Numbered from the stretch's first letter, positions 16,724 through 29,623 are shown. The stretch: DNA of 64,000 nucleotides from Thermomonas alba (GCF_022419205.1 NZ_JAJOZU010000003.1:124001-188000); one strand, 5' to 3'. Notes: a model not told the origin generated them from the letters alone. Program-made: numbers and translations.

Positions 16724-19700
16724 ATGAAGCGCAATGCCTCCCCCGCCCACCGCCGCCTGTCCCACGCGCTGCCGTCCGCGCGCGCGTGGTGGGCGCTGCC
16801 GGCCGCCTGCCTGGCCACCCTGCTGGCGCTGCCGGTCAATGCCGCCATCGTGTTCCCGGACCAACCCCTGACCACCGGCAACCGGGTGGCGCCGAACATC
16901 CTGTTCATCCTCGACGATTCGGGGTCGATGGCCTGGGCCAATATCAACAATCAGTCGGTCTCGGCGATCACCGGGCCCGGCGGCTTCAGCAGCACGCCGG
17001 ATGCCAATGGCGTGAGCTCGGGCACGGGGGTAACGACGGAAACGGCCGGCAACGGCGCGATGTACATGCAGAGCTATGCCACCAATAGCCTGTATTACAA
17101 CCCGTACACCAACTACCAGCCGTGGATGATGCCGAACGGCAACCGCATGACGGGTGGCACCAGTTTCACGTCCGTCTATAGCGACAACAACTACGTCAAT
17201 TATTCGCCTGCTGGAACGAGTAGTGGCACCAAAGACCTGTCTGCAAAAACGCAGACGTTCTATGTACCCAAGAATCCGGCGAACACCTCTGCAAGTTATC
17301 TGTCGAATGTCAGCAATTACTACCGCTACCAGATTCCCGCTGGCGGAACCAGTGTGGTCCGCTCGGAGTATGGCGGGGTGGTGCTCAGTGGCCCGTTTAC
17401 GCTCCCCGGCTACCCGATATCCGGCCTGAGCCAGAGTAAAAACAACTGGCGCTATTACACGGGTTCCCTGCCTGCCAATGCGGCATCGTTCACGGTCAGC
17501 AGTAGCGGTGGTAGCGGTGATGCCGATCTGTATGTGCGTCAGGGCGCCAATCCTACGACCAGCGCTTATACCTGTAAGTCCAGTCACAGCAATAGTAACA
17601 GTGAAAGCTGCACGATCAACTCGCCGGTCACGTCCTCTTCATACGGTATCGGCCTGTATGCCGCCAAGGCATTTTCCAACGTGACCTTGACGGTCACTTA
17701 CACCACTACCAACAGCTGCTCTGGAAGCACCAGCGGTAACGACTGGATCAACTGCACCTCGGCCACGCCCACCGGGCGTTCGGTCTCTGCGGAGCTGGCC
17801 AACTTCGCCACCTGGTATTCCTACCACCGCACCCGCATCAAGACCGCCAAGGCAGGCGCAGCAGAGGCTTTCGGCGGCCTGGGCAACAAGGTGCGCGTGG
17901 GTTTTCGCACCATCTGGGATCGCAATAATCTCGATATCCCCGTCAAGGACGGCAACGACGGCCGCTTCATCGACAGCGTCAGCCCGGCCACGAGCAGCCG
18001 CAGCGACTGGTTCAACAGTCTGTTCAAGTCCTATGCGTCCGGAAGCACGCCATTACAGAAGGCCCTGGATGGCGCTGGTCAGTATTTCAAACGCGCGGAC
18101 AGCGCCGGCCCCTACGGTCCGGAGTCTGGCTCCGACCAGCTGTCCTGCCGGCAGAACTTCACGATCCTGACCACGGATGGCTACTGGAATAACTCGATCG
18201 TCAGTACCACTGGCAATGCCGACGGCAGCAGCGGCAGCCTGATCAAAGGTCCGAAGGGCGCAAGCTATACCTACAGCCCGGCGGCGCCGTTCCAGGATGG
18301 CTACAGCAATACGCTGGCCGACATCGCGATGAAGTATTGGATGACGGACCTGCGCACCGAAAGCTACATGGGCAATGCGTCCAGCCCGAACAACAACAAC
18401 GTGCCGACCAGCGATGCCGACCCGGCGTTCTGGCAGCACATGGTGACTTTTACCCTGGCCATCGGCCTGAAGACCACCAAGGGCTGGGGCAGCGTGGCCG
18501 AGGCCACCACCGCGCTACAGGGCGGGGACTCCTGGCCTGATCCCGACACCAGCAATGCAGGCAATGACAACGCCAAGCGTCTGGACGACCTGCTGCACGC
18601 GGCGGTCAACGGCCACGGCGAGTTCACCCCGGCCACCAGCCCGGAGCTGTTCGCGCAGGGCCTGAACAAGGCGTTGGCCACCATCACCCAGCGCACCAGC
18701 TCGTTCTCCAACGTCACCGCCAACTCCACCTCGCTCAACACCGGCGCGCAGATTTTCTCGGCCAGTTATGTCTCCGGCGTGTGGACGGGCGCGCTCAAGG
18801 CGCAGGCCGTGAGCCGCACCGGCGTGGGCGCGCAGAGCTGGACGGCCACCATTCCCGCTGTGGGGGCGCGCAAGGTGTTCACGGCCAACGGCACGCCGGG
18901 ACAGGCCGGTACCAGCGGCGCTACCTTCCCGACCGCGTCGCAGACTTCGGCGCTGGATAACAGCGGCGTCGGCCCGGCCAACTACGAGGCCACCGGCGCG
19001 CAGAATGCGGCCTACATCAAGGGCGATGCCAGTCGCGAGGAGCGCAACGGCGTCAGCAACCTGCGCAACCGGCCGACCACGGTGCTGGGCGACATCGTCA
19101 ACTCGTCGCCCGCCTATGTCCCGGGCGGCGCTTATGGCGATGGCACCAGCGCCGGCACGGTGTACATCGGCGCCAACGACGGCATGCTGCACGCGTTCGA
19201 TGCGGCCAATGGCCAGGAGCTGTTCGCCTATGTGCCGAACATCCTGAATTTCGCCGACCTCAAGCAGCTCAGCCGCGGCGACTATGACCACAAGTTCTTC
19301 GTGGATGGCCCCATCGTGGTCAGCCCGCGCACGCTCACCCCGGGTCAGAACATCCTGGTGGGCACGCTCGGGCGCGGCGGCAAGGGCCTGTATGCGCTGG
19401 ACGTGAGCGCGCCGGCCTCCTTCGGCGCCAGCAATTTCAAGTGGGAGCGCAAGGACACGCCCGGCAACAATATGGGCTACGTCGTCGGCACGCCGGTCCT
19501 GGCGCAGGTGCGCAATGGGTCGCCTACGCCGGCCGTGATCTTCGGCAATGGTCCCAACAGCACCAATGACAAGGCCGTGCTGATCGTGATGGATCTTGCC
19601 ACCGGCAACGTGATCCGCGAGATCCCCACCGACAACACCACCAACAACGGCCTGTTTGCGCCGCTGGGCGTGTATGCCGCGGATGGCAAGACCCTGGTCT

Positions 19701-20455
19701 ATGCCTATGCCGGCGACATGCAGGGCAATATCTGGAAGTTCGATCTGCGCGCCAGCACGCCCTCGGCCTGGACTGCCACCAAGATCTTCCATGCCGAAAA
19801 GACCGCGGGCAGCCCGCAGCCGATCACCGGCGGGCTGGCCTCGGCCATCGACCTGAAGACCAACAAGCGCTGGATCTTCTTCGGCACCGGTCGCTTCATG
19901 ACCAATGACGATGCCAACGACAAGACCAGCTACGCGCAGAGCATGTACGGCTTCATGGACGACGGTGGCTCTTATACGCGTGCCGACTTGACCGCGCGCA
20001 GCATCACCGTGGCGGGCGACTACCGCTACTTCGAAGACAAGGCGGCATTGCCGGCGGCATCCAAGGGCTGGTACGTGGACCTGCCGGGCAAGGGCGAGCG
20101 CATCGTGCAGGACGTGCAGATCGACAATAACTACATGGTGGCTGCGAGCATGATCCCGGAGGGCGATGCCTGCGATGCGTCGGGTAGCGGCTTCCTCAAT
20201 GCCATCGACGCGTTCACCGGCACCAGTGGCGGCAAGTCCTACTTCGACCTGGACAAGAACGGCAGCACCGACGACACCGGTGCCGGCGGGCACCCGATCG
20301 GCTCGGTCAACCTCGGCGTGGGCATGCCCACCCGTCCGGTGCTGCTGCCCGGCATCGGCGTGGTGGATGGCAGCGCCGGGGTCGGGGCCAGCAGCTTCGG
20401 CAAGCAGATCATGACCTGGCAGCGCGTGTCCTGGCGCGAGATCCGCAACGACTGA
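16724..20455 (+). CDS. pilY1: Type IV pilus tip adhesin/biogenesis factor PilY1, with inserted PPC-like domain
   Basis: A large secreted pilus-tip protein (1243 residues). A signal peptide ends near VNA-AIV (about 40). The vWA-like part starts with [14 protein letters not shown] (about 58-71), holding the DxSxS metal site. Residues about 233-327 look like a pre-peptidase C-terminal (PPC) domain: [25 protein letters not shown] and [21 protein letters not shown], given here in parts. The vWA part resumes at [16 protein letters not shown]. The C-terminal beta-propeller (about 790-1200) has [15 protein letters not shown] and [13 protein letters not shown], and an EF-hand-like [10 protein letters not shown] near the end. 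DNA at about 17160-17705 is visibly richer in A+T than its surroundings. Confidence 0.92.
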   Translation: MKRNASPAHRRLSHALPSARAWWALPAACLATLLALPVNAAIVFPDQPLTTGNRVAPNILFILDDSGSMAWANINNQSVSAITGPGGFSSTPDANGVSSGTGVTTETAGNGAMYMQSYATNSLYYNPYTNYQPWMMPNGNRMTGGTSFTSVYSDNNYVNYSPAGTSSGTKDLSAKTQTFYVPKNPANTSASYLSNVSNYYRYQIPAGGTSVVRSEYGGVVLSGPFTLPGYPISGLSQSKNNWRYYTGSLPANAASFTVSSSGGSGDADLYVRQGANPTTSAYTCKSSHSNSNSESCTINSPVTSSSYGIGLYAAKAFSNVTLTVTYTTTNSCSGSTSGNDWINCTSATPTGRSVSAELANFATWYSYHRTRIKTAKAGAAEAFGGLGNKVRVGFRTIWDRNNLDIPVKDGNDGRFIDSVSPATSSRSDWFNSLFKSYASGSTPLQKALDGAGQYFKRADSAGPYGPESGSDQLSCRQNFTILTTDGYWNNSIVSTTGNADGSSGSLIKGPKGASYTYSPAAPFQDGYSNTLADIAMKYWMTDLRTESYMGNASSPNNNNVPTSDADPAFWQHMVTFTLAIGLKTTKGWGSVAEATTALQGGDSWPDPDTSNAGNDNAKRLDDLLHAAVNGHGEFTPATSPELFAQGLNKALATITQRTSSFSNVTANSTSLNTGAQIFSASYVSGVWTGALKAQAVSRTGVGAQSWTATIPAVGARKVFTANGTPGQAGTSGATFPTASQTSALDNSGVGPANYEATGAQNAAYIKGDASREERNGVSNLRNRPTTVLGDIVNSSPAYVPGGAYGDGTSAGTVYIGANDGMLHAFDAANGQELFAYVPNILNFADLKQLSRGDYDHKFFVDGPIVVSPRTLTPGQNILVGTLGRGGKGLYALDVSAPASFGASNFKWERKDTPGNNMGYVVGTPVLAQVRNGSPTPAVIFGNGPNSTNDKAVLIVMDLATGNVIREIPTDNTTNNGLFAPLGVYAADGKTLVYAYAGDMQGNIWKFDLRASTPSAWTATKIFHAEKTAGSPQPITGGLASAIDLKTNKRWIFFGTGRFMTNDDANDKTSYAQSMYGFMDDGGSYTRADLTARSITVAGDYRYFEDKAALPAASKGWYVDLPGKGERIVQDVQIDNNYMVAASMIPEGDACDASGSGFLNAIDAFTGTSGGKSYFDLDKNGSTDDTGAGGHPIGSVNLGVGMPTRPVLLPGIGVVDGSAGVGASSFGKQIMTWQRVSWREIRND
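17420..17705 (+). other. PPC-like domain segment within pilY1
   Basis: Codes for residues about 233-327 of PilY1. The pattern W-R-Y-Y, then a Ser/Gly-rich turn, [16 protein letters not shown], a Cys pair around a Ser/Asn-rich loop, and a final strand TLTVTY matches the bacterial pre-peptidase C-terminal domain found on many secreted proteases and adhesins. A clear base shift starts upstream: in 17221-17280, 30 of 60 bases are G or C, against about 65-75 percent by eye in neighbouring genes. Domain identity is by pattern recall. Confidence 0.7.
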
Positions 20456-20478
20456 TGATCATTTTCGAGGAGCATTCC

Positions 20479-20883
20479 ATGCGCGTCATGCGAGCATCCC
20501 GCGCCAGCGGCTTCAGCCTGATCGAACTGATGGTGGTGGTGGCCATCGTGGGCATTCTGGCCTCGATCGCGCTGCCGTCCTACAACGAGCATCAGCGCAA
20601 GACCCGCCGCGCTGCCGGCGAGGCCTGCTTGGTCGCCATAGCGCAGCGGCTGGAGCGGGTGTACACCACCGATCTCACCTATGCGACGGCACCGGCCATC
20701 GGTACCCTGACGGCGGCGTGTGAGCCGGACACGCTGAGCTTCTACAATTTTTCGCTGACCACTGGGGCCAAGACCTACACGATCTCCGCGGCCCCCACCG
20801 GCAAGCAGGCGGGCGACTCCTGCGGCACGCTGAGCCTGAATCAGGCCGGCGTGAAGTCCCCTTCTACCTCCGGCTGCTGGTAA
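20479..20883 (+). CDS. pilE: Type IV minor pilin PilE
   Basis: Last gene of the minor-pilin operon (134 residues). It has the classic prepilin peptidase site [27 protein letters not shown], shown here as SG/FSLIELM and [10 protein letters not shown], and the PilE-type core with [13 protein letters not shown] and a C-terminal disulfide pair (SCGTLSL and SGCW). GAGGAG at 20467-20472 sets the start at ATG 20479, not the ATG at 20455. A strong terminator follows after 29 bases, closing the operon. Confidence 0.9.
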   Translation: MRVMRASRASGFSLIELMVVVAIVGILASIALPSYNEHQRKTRRAAGEACLVAIAQRLERVYTTDLTYATAPAIGTLTAACEPDTLSFYNFSLTTGAKTYTISAAPTGKQAGDSCGTLSLNQAGVKSPSTSGCW

Positions 20884-20912
20884 CCCGCCGCGCGCCGTCT
20901 ACTGTATCGATC

Positions 20913-20940
20913 GAAACCCGCCGCCAGGCGGGTTTCTTTC
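20913..20940 (+). terminator. Intrinsic terminator of the minor-pilin operon
   Basis: Perfect 10-bp stem GAAACCCGCC / GGCGGGTTTC with loop GCCA, followed by TTTCTT. It sits 29 bases after the pilE stop. The 180 bases from here to the next start hold no gene and no promoter I can defend. Confidence 0.9.
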
Positions 20941-21119
20941 TTGCGGGGGATTGCGCGTGCTGGGCTACACGCAGGCGTTCCGGTGCGCTATGGTTCAAAA
21001 GCGCGCACCTCTCGGGGAAGGGCAGGGCGCGCGAGGGGGTTCGAGACGATTCCAGAGCGGTGACCGGCGGGGAGGCTGGTCGTCGTTTCCATCCACATGA
21101 TCATCGGGAGGTGTCGATC

Positions 21120-23741
21120 ATGCAGTACATCCGTTTGCAGCCCAAGGGCGTGGCCGTCGCGGTGGCGGCGGCATTGATGGTGGCCGGCATGGCGCCGGCG
21201 GCGGCGCAGGATGCCGGGGCGAAGTCCGAGGCAAAGCCTGCCGAGAACCTGGAGGCGAAGACCCTGGACACCCTGGTGGTGACCGCGCAGAAGCGCGAGG
21301 AGTTGCTCCAGGACGTGCCGGTGACGGTGACCGCGCTATCGAAGCAGGCGCTGCAGGATGCCGGCGTGCGCGACATCAAGGACCTGCAGGTGCTGGTGCC
21401 CGGCCTGACCGTCACCAGCACCCAGAGCGAGGCGATCACCACCGCGCGCCTGCGCGGCATCGGCACGGTGGGTGACAACATCGGGCTGGAATCCTCGGTC
21501 GGCGTGGTCATCGACGGCGTGTACCGTCCGCGCAACTCGGTCGGCTTCGGCGACCTTGGCGAACTCGAGCGGATCGAGGTGCTGAAAGGCCCGCAGGGCA
21601 CGCTGTTCGGCAAGAACACTTCGGCCGGCGTGATCAACATCGTCACCCGCAAGCCGGATTTCGAGCTGGCCGGCGGCGGCGAGCTGACCCTCGGCGATTA
21701 CAACGCGCGCGGCGGCTCGGCCTGGTTCAACGCGCCGCTGGGCGATGCCGCCGCGCTGCGCCTGTATGCCGCGCATCGCGAGCGCGATGGCTGGATGAAG
21801 GTGGTGACCGGTGCCGGCCCGCGCAGCCGCGACCGCGATTACGACCAGAACTACGATACCTTCCGCGCCAAGCTGCTTTGGCAGGCCAGCGACCGCCTGG
21901 AGGTGCTGCTGTCGGCGGACAGCACTCATCGCAACGAAAACTGCTGCACCGCCGTGCAGCTGGTCAGCGGCAGCAGCGCGCCGCTGATCAACGCGCTGGG
22001 CGGCGGCAATGCCATCGCGATCCCAGTCAATCCGTGGGCGCGGGTGGCCTACAGCAACCGTGATACCACCCAGAAGATCAACGACCGCGGCGTGCAGGCC
22101 GAGCTGACCTACAGCATGGATGCGCTGGGCGGCGCCACCCTGACCTCGGTCACCGCCAGCCGCGACTGGGATGCGGTGAACGGCCGCGATTTCGATTTCA
22201 GTACCGCCGACCTGATCTACATGAACCCGCAGAAGGACGAATCCTACAGCCAGTTCAAGACCTTCAGCCAGGAGCTGCGGCTGGCCGGCAGCAGCGAGCA
22301 TTTCGACTGGCTGGTCGGCGCGTTCTACAGCGACGAGACCATCCACCGCACCGAAAGCTACCGGATCGGCGCGGCCTACGAGCCGTATCTGTCGATCGGC
22401 CTGCTCTCGCTGATCAACCCGCCCTCGGCCAGCCTGCCGAACGCGGCCACCTTCCTGGCCGATGCCACCGGGCGTCCCTACGGCACGGTATTCGCCGGAC
22501 TGGGCGCGCTCGACCACTACCGCCAGAAGTCGCGCAGCAGCGCGCTGTTCAGCAACAACACCTGGCACGCCAGCGAAGGCCTGGATGTCACCCTGGGCCT
22601 GCGTTACACCCGGGAAACCAAGGATCTGCGTTCGCAGTATGCCAACCCCAACGGCGGTCTTGGCTGTGCCTCATATTTCGATCCCAACGGCACTATCAGC
22701 GCCGCGGCCATCGGCCGCATCGCCACCGCCCTGACCGCACGCGGCGTGCCGTTCTCGCTGCTGCCGGCGGCCACCCAGCAGTCGATCATCAGCAATGTGG
22801 TGGCCTACAGCTGTCTGCCCTGGGCCAATGTGCTGCATAACGGCCGGGTCACCAATCAGTCGATGGCCGAAAACGAGTGGTCGGGCACGTTGAAGGCGGC
22901 CTATCGCTGGAACCCGCACGTCATGACCTATCTGTCCTACGCGCGGGGCTACAAGGCCGGCGGCTTCAACCTGGACCGCGTGCAGTCTGCCAATGGCCTG
23001 TCCAGCGGAGGTCCCGGCATCCGGCCGGTCAATGACACCTCATTCCCGGGCGAGTTCGTCAATAGCTGGGAGCTGGGGGCCAAGACCACCTGGGCGGGCG
23101 GCAACCTGCTGCTCAATGGTGCCCTGTTCCATCAGCGTTACAGCGATTTCCAGCTCAACAGCTTCCTTGGCACCAGTTTCGTGGTGCGTTCGATCCCGGA
23201 AGTGGTTTCGCGTGGGCTGGATGCCGAGCTGCTGTGGCAGCCCAAGTCGTTGCGCGGGCTGATGCTGCAGGCAGGCGCGATGTGGGCGGATACCCGCTAC
23301 GGCAAGCACATCCCGGGGGCGGATTTCGTCTATCCGGGGGCGTTGTACAAGCTGCCAGGGGCGCGTATCAGCTTTGCGCCGGCGTTTTCCGGCACGCTGT
23401 CGCTGACCTATCAATGGGATATCGGCGCGACGCTGCGTGGCCGCTTCAACATCGGTGGCAAGTACATGACCGGCTACAACACCGGCTCCGACCTGGATGC
23501 CGAGAAACTGCAGAAGGGCTATGCGCTGGTGAATGCCCGCATCGGCATCGGCCGCCGCGACCAGCGCTGGCAGGTAGAGCTGTGGGCCACCAACCTGTTC
23601 AACCAGGACTACGTGCAGGTCGGATTCGACGGGCCGCTGCAGGCGCTGGGCACGCCCGAGCCGGGCAATCCGCGCAATACCTACGATGCGTTCCTGGGCG
23701 CACCGCGCGTGCTGGGGGCGACGCTGCGCCTGCGGTTCTGA
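21120..23741 (+). CDS. TonB-dependent outer-membrane receptor
   Basis: An 873-residue outer-membrane transporter driven by TonB. A signal peptide ends at AAAQ (about 30). LDTLVVTAQKREE (about 50-62) contains the TonB box. The plug domain follows: VPVTVTALS, LRGIGTVG, GVVIDGVYRPR, LERIEVLKGPQGTLFGKN and VINIVTRKP. The beta barrel ends in the usual aromatic residue (TLRLRF). GGGAGGT 8 bases before ATG 21120 fixes the start. Loops carry unusual cysteines (NENCCTAV, GLGCASYF, YSCLPW). The plug resembles sphingomonad-type siderophore or organic-substrate receptors, but nothing next to it (no tonB, sensor or enzymes) tells the ligand. Confidence 0.93.
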   Translation: MQYIRLQPKGVAVAVAAALMVAGMAPAAAQDAGAKSEAKPAENLEAKTLDTLVVTAQKREELLQDVPVTVTALSKQALQDAGVRDIKDLQVLVPGLTVTSTQSEAITTARLRGIGTVGDNIGLESSVGVVIDGVYRPRNSVGFGDLGELERIEVLKGPQGTLFGKNTSAGVINIVTRKPDFELAGGGELTLGDYNARGGSAWFNAPLGDAAALRLYAAHRERDGWMKVVTGAGPRSRDRDYDQNYDTFRAKLLWQASDRLEVLLSADSTHRNENCCTAVQLVSGSSAPLINALGGGNAIAIPVNPWARVAYSNRDTTQKINDRGVQAELTYSMDALGGATLTSVTASRDWDAVNGRDFDFSTADLIYMNPQKDESYSQFKTFSQELRLAGSSEHFDWLVGAFYSDETIHRTESYRIGAAYEPYLSIGLLSLINPPSASLPNAATFLADATGRPYGTVFAGLGALDHYRQKSRSSALFSNNTWHASEGLDVTLGLRYTRETKDLRSQYANPNGGLGCASYFDPNGTISAAAIGRIATALTARGVPFSLLPAATQQSIISNVVAYSCLPWANVLHNGRVTNQSMAENEWSGTLKAAYRWNPHVMTYLSYARGYKAGGFNLDRVQSANGLSSGGPGIRPVNDTSFPGEFVNSWELGAKTTWAGGNLLLNGALFHQRYSDFQLNSFLGTSFVVRSIPEVVSRGLDAELLWQPKSLRGLMLQAGAMWADTRYGKHIPGADFVYPGALYKLPGARISFAPAFSGTLSLTYQWDIGATLRGRFNIGGKYMTGYNTGSDLDAEKLQKGYALVNARIGIGRRDQRWQVELWATNLFNQDYVQVGFDGPLQALGTPEPGNPRNTYDAFLGAPRVLGATLRLRF

Positions 23742-23766
23742 GGGCTGCCGTCAGGTGGTTCGCGGG

Positions 23767-23797
23767 CCGGCCTGCACACGCAGGCCGGTTTCGTTTT
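23767..23797 (+). terminator. Intrinsic terminator after the TonB-dependent receptor
   Basis: Perfect 9-bp stem CCGGCCTGC / GCAGGCCGG with loop ACAC, followed by TTTCGTTTTT. It starts 26 bases after the receptor stop. Confidence 0.9.
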
Positions 23798-23846
23798 TCC
23801 TGGGCATGCGCTACAACGGGAGCCTCATCCGCGACTGCCCGACGCC

Positions 23847-24347
23847 ATGTCCTTGCCTTCCGATGCCGATCTCGACGCGCTCGCGCGAGCGCTCGGCCAG
23901 CAGCTGTTGCAGCTGCGCCAGATGCTGGTCACCGCTGAAAGCTGCACCGGCGGTTGGATCGCCAAATGCATCACCGACATTCCCGGCTCCTCGGCCTGGT
24001 TCGATTGCGGTATGGTCGCCTACAGCTACGAGGCCAAGCAGGCCCTGCTGGGCGTGCGCCCGCAGACCCTGGAGCAGTTCGGCGCGGTCAGCCGCGAAAC
24101 CGTGGTGGAGATGGTGTCCGGCGCGCTGGTGCATTCCGGCGCCACGCTCGCGGTGGCCGTCACCGGCATTGCCGGCCCTGGCGGCGGCAGCGAGGACAAG
24201 CCGGTCGGCTCGGTCTGGATCGGTTGGAAGCGCCGCGGCGGCTATGCACGCGCGGAACTTTTCCGCTTCGAGGGTGATCGCGACGCGGTGCGCCGGCAGA
24301 CCGTGGTGGCAGCGTTGCGCGGATTGCAGCGGCAGCTGGGTGATTGA
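23847..24347 (+). CDS. pncC: CinA C-terminal-type nicotinamide-nucleotide amidohydrolase
   Basis: A stand-alone CinA C-terminal domain (166 residues). In the family it deamidates nicotinamide mononucleotide to nicotinate mononucleotide for NAD recycling. The diagnostic motifs are VTAESCTGGWIAK, SSAWFDCGMVAYS, and VAVTGIAGPGGGSEDKPVGSVW; only parts are quoted. It sits directly before lexA-recA-recX. A cinA-recA neighbourhood is common in bacteria, but the gene ends before the LexA operator, so it is not in the SOS transcript made from that site. Confidence 0.92.
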   Translation: MSLPSDADLDALARALGQQLLQLRQMLVTAESCTGGWIAKCITDIPGSSAWFDCGMVAYSYEAKQALLGVRPQTLEQFGAVSRETVVEMVSGALVHSGATLAVAVTGIAGPGGGSEDKPVGSVWIGWKRRGGYARAELFRFEGDRDAVRRQTVVAALRGLQRQLGD

Positions 24348-24359
24348 CGGAGAGTGTGC

Positions 24360-24378
24360 TTAGTAGTATTACTACTAA
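24360..24378 (+). promoter_or_regulatory. LexA operator (SOS box) of lexA
   Basis: TTAGTAGTATTACTACTAA is a palindrome broken only at its central base and matches the xanthomonad LexA box (TTAGTAGTAATACTACTAA), which differs from the E. coli CTG-N10-CAG type. It ends 2 bases before the lexA ATG. Binding of LexA here would give autoregulation. No second copy is seen before recA. Confidence 0.93.
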
Positions 24379-24380
24379 GC

Positions 24381-25016
24381 ATGAGTCTGACCGACACCCA
24401 GCGCGCCATCCACGCCTTCATCGCGGAGCGCATCGCGGCCGATGGCTTCGCTCCCTCGCAGGCCGAGATCGCCCGCGCCTTCGGCTTCAAGGGCGTGCGC
24501 GCCGCCCAGTATCACCTGGAGGCGCTGGAGGCCGCCGGCGTCATCGAGCGCAGCCCGGGCCGCGCGCGCAGCCTGCGCCTGCGACAGCGGCCCGTGCGGC
24601 CGCGCCAGCTGGAGCTGCCTGCCCACGATGAGGCGTTGCATCTGCCGGTGCTGGGGCAGGTCGCCGCCGGCGTGCCGATCGGCGCCGACATCGGCAGCGA
24701 CCAGGTGCTGCTGCTGGATCGCGCGCTGTTCTCGCCGCGGCCCGATTACCTGCTCAAGGTCAAGGGCGACTCCATGCGCGATGAAGGCATCTTCGACGGC
24801 GATTTGATCGGCGTGCACCGCACGTCCGAGGCCCGCAACGGGCAGATCGTCATCGCCCGCATCGACGATGAGATCACGGTCAAGCTGCTCAAGATCGCGC
24901 AGGGAAAAATCCGCCTGCTGCCGCGCAATCCCGACCATGCTCCGATCGAAGTCCAGCCAGGGCAGGACTTCGCCATCGAGGGCCTGTATTGCGGGCTGGT
25001 GCGCCCCCATGCGTGA
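24381..25016 (+). CDS. lexA: SOS repressor LexA
   Basis: Represses SOS genes and cuts itself when bound to activated RecA filament. The 211-residue protein has an N-terminal winged helix (about 1-65; SQAEIARAFGFKGVRAAQYHL), cleavage site Ala96-Gly97 in QVAAGVPI, and the catalytic Ser131 in VKGDSMRDEG with Lys168 in ITVKLLK. The helix-turn-helix differs from E. coli LexA, fitting the unusual operator just upstream. ATG 24381 is only 2 bases after the operator, so no ordinary ribosome-binding site outside the operator is possible. recA and recX follow. Confidence 0.96.
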   Translation: MSLTDTQRAIHAFIAERIAADGFAPSQAEIARAFGFKGVRAAQYHLEALEAAGVIERSPGRARSLRLRQRPVRPRQLELPAHDEALHLPVLGQVAAGVPIGADIGSDQVLLLDRALFSPRPDYLLKVKGDSMRDEGIFDGDLIGVHRTSEARNGQIVIARIDDEITVKLLKIAQGKIRLLPRNPDHAPIEVQPGQDFAIEGLYCGLVRPHA

Positions 25017-25112
25017 TCCGGCTGCCGTTCTGGCGCGTCCCTGCGGAAAATCCCGAGGCGTTCGCCCGGCGTTGGCCGATGCCTCGCGCATGATCCGCTG
25101 CGCGAAGGTTCA

Positions 25113-25130
25113 CGACGCGTTCCCGCGTCG
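25113..25130. other. Small hairpin in the lexA-recA spacer
   Basis: CGACGCG / CGCGTCG, a perfect 7-bp stem with loop TTCC, 70 bases before the recA start. It has no T run, so it is a weak terminator at best; it may be an attenuating or processing hairpin. The 183-base spacer shows no second LexA box. Confidence 0.4.
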
Positions 25131-25199
25131 CAATCCGTGCGACGTATCCCGCCTAAGCTGACCACATTCCCGACACGACCGACGCAAAGGAGCATCACG

Positions 25200-26234
25200 A
25201 TGGACGAGAACAAAAAGCGCGCACTCGCGGCGGCCCTGGGCCAGATCGAGCGCCAGTTCGGCAAGGGCTCGGTGATGCGCATGGGCGACCGCACGGTGGA
25301 GGCGGTGGAAACCATCGGCACCGGCTCCTTGATGCTGGACATCGCCCTTGGCATCGGCGGCTTGCCCAGGGGGCGGGTGGTCGAAATCTACGGGCCGGAA
25401 TCCTCCGGCAAGACGACCTTGACGTTGCAGGCCATCGCCCAGTGCCAGAAGGCCGGCGGCACCTGCGCGTTCATCGACGCCGAGCATGCGTTGGACCCGG
25501 TCTATGCGCAGAAGCTGGGCGTCAATCTCGATGAGCTCTACCTGTCGCAGCCGGATACCGGCGAGCAGGCGCTGGAGATCGCCGACATGCTGGTGCGTTC
25601 CAATGCCATCGACATGGTGGTGGTGGACTCGGTGGCCGCGCTGACCCCCAAGGCCGAAATCGAGGGTGAGATGGGCGACCAGCTGCCGGGATTGCAGGCC
25701 CGCCTGATGAGCCAGGCCCTGCGCAAGCTGACGGCCAACATCAAGCGCAGCAACTGCCTGGTGATCTTCATCAACCAGCTGCGCATGAAGATCGGCGTGA
25801 TGATGCCGGGGCAGAGCCCGGAAACCACCACCGGCGGGAACGCACTCAAGTTCTACGCCTCGGTCCGGCTGGACATCCGCCGCATCGGCAGCATCAAGAA
25901 GGGCGAGGAAATCATCGGCAACCAGACCCGCATCAAGGTCGTGAAGAACAAGCTTGCGCCTCCGTTCAAGCAGGTCGTCACCGAGATCCTGTACGGCGAG
26001 GGCATCTCGCGCGAGGGCGAGCTGATCGACATGGGCGTGGAGGCCAAGCTGGTCGAAAAATCCGGTGCCTGGTACAGCTATGACGGCGAGCGCATCGGTC
26101 AGGGCAAGGAGAACGCCCGCCAGTATCTGAAGGACAACCCGGCGGTGGCGCAGAAGCTGGAAGCGGCGCTGCGTGAAAAATACGTGCCCCAGGACGCCGT
26201 GCGTGAGGATGGCGACGCCGGCGTCGACGAATGA
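25200..26234 (+). CDS. recA: Recombinase RecA
   Basis: The strand-exchange ATPase of homologous recombination and the co-protease for LexA. At 344 residues it is of normal length. It shows Walker [10 protein letters not shown], the MAW-like [14 protein letters not shown] loop L1, loop L2 with [19 protein letters not shown], and the Walker B-type VVVDS. AAAGGAG lies 8 bases before ATG 25200; the longer in-frame start has no family likeness. The stop overlaps recX by 4 bases. The acidic C-terminus (GDAGVDE) is typical. Confidence 0.99.
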   Translation: MDENKKRALAAALGQIERQFGKGSVMRMGDRTVEAVETIGTGSLMLDIALGIGGLPRGRVVEIYGPESSGKTTLTLQAIAQCQKAGGTCAFIDAEHALDPVYAQKLGVNLDELYLSQPDTGEQALEIADMLVRSNAIDMVVVDSVAALTPKAEIEGEMGDQLPGLQARLMSQALRKLTANIKRSNCLVIFINQLRMKIGVMMPGQSPETTTGGNALKFYASVRLDIRRIGSIKKGEEIIGNQTRIKVVKNKLAPPFKQVVTEILYGEGISREGELIDMGVEAKLVEKSGAWYSYDGERIGQGKENARQYLKDNPAVAQKLEAALREKYVPQDAVREDGDAGVDE

Positions 26235-26737
26235 GCCATTCCGCTGGTGGCGGCGACGGGGCGGCGTCCTCGTCAGCGCCTGGGCGTCGCCGCCGCCCGG
26301 AACCCACGCCTCTCCAGCGGGCGCTCGGCCTGTTGACCCGCCGCGAGCACTCGCGCCGCGAACTGCTGTGCAAGCTCGAGCAGCGCGGAGTCGAGCCGGA
26401 GGCGGCCGCCGAGGCGGTCGCCCGTCTGGCGCAGGCGGGCTGGCAGGACGATGCGCGCTTTGCGGAGTCTCTCGTGCGCAATCGTGCTGCCAGTGGGTTT
26501 GGTCCGGCCTATATCCGCGCCGAGCTGAACACCCACGGCCTGGCGGCGGAGCTGGTGGAAACGGCGCTACAGGGGTTCGACGGCGACTGGGCCGCAAATG
26601 CCAGACGACTACTGGAGCGGCGGCACCCACAGGCCTTGCAGGGCGATCGCCAGGCGCAGCGCAAGGCGGCGGATTTCCTGTTCCGGCGCGGGTTTACACG
26701 GGATCAGGTGAGCGCGGCCCTGGCGAGCGGGGAGTGA
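26231..26737 (+). CDS. recX: Regulatory protein RecX
   Basis: Modulates RecA filament growth. The 168-residue protein has a Ser/Arg/Pro-rich lead (about 1-25) and three tandem three-helix repeats: [19 protein letters not shown], then [21 protein letters not shown], and the C-terminal [16 protein letters not shown], quoted in part. The start overlaps the recA stop (ATGA), giving the usual low-ratio coupled expression. The N-terminal extension is a little longer than usual. Confidence 0.95.
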   Translation: MSHSAGGGDGAASSSAPGRRRRPEPTPLQRALGLLTRREHSRRELLCKLEQRGVEPEAAAEAVARLAQAGWQDDARFAESLVRNRAASGFGPAYIRAELNTHGLAAELVETALQGFDGDWAANARRLLERRHPQALQGDRQAQRKAADFLFRRGFTRDQVSAALASGE

Positions 26738-26929
26738 CGGGAGCGGAAGCAGGCATCGCCAGCGATCAGGGCCTGTGATCGGGGCGATCGGATGTTTCGA
26801 TCGAGCGGGCATCGGCCAACTCACGGCGCCGGCCTGTAAACTTGCGGGATTGGGTGGCCAACGCAAGTCCGCGGCCTCAGCGCTGCCGGGCTGCGGGCTT
26901 ATGGCCGTCCGCTCACTTCCGATGCCCGC

Positions 26930-29563
<2,634 letters not shown>

Positions 29564-29593
29564 GGCGCATGCCTGCCGATGCGCAGGCACGGC

Positions 29594-29623
29594 TTGTAGC
29601 ATAGGAAGCTTGACCAGTATGAT
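29594..29623 (+). promoter_or_regulatory. Candidate sigma-70 promoter of csrA
   Basis: TTGTAG, 18-base spacer, TATGAT, placed 78 bases before the csrA ATG. The -10 is good and the -35 moderate. Confidence 0.4.

Noticed and set aside
25017-25199. Second LexA box in front of recA
   Set aside because: No TTAGTAG-type palindrome is present; recA is probably driven from lexA or by an unrecognised promoter.
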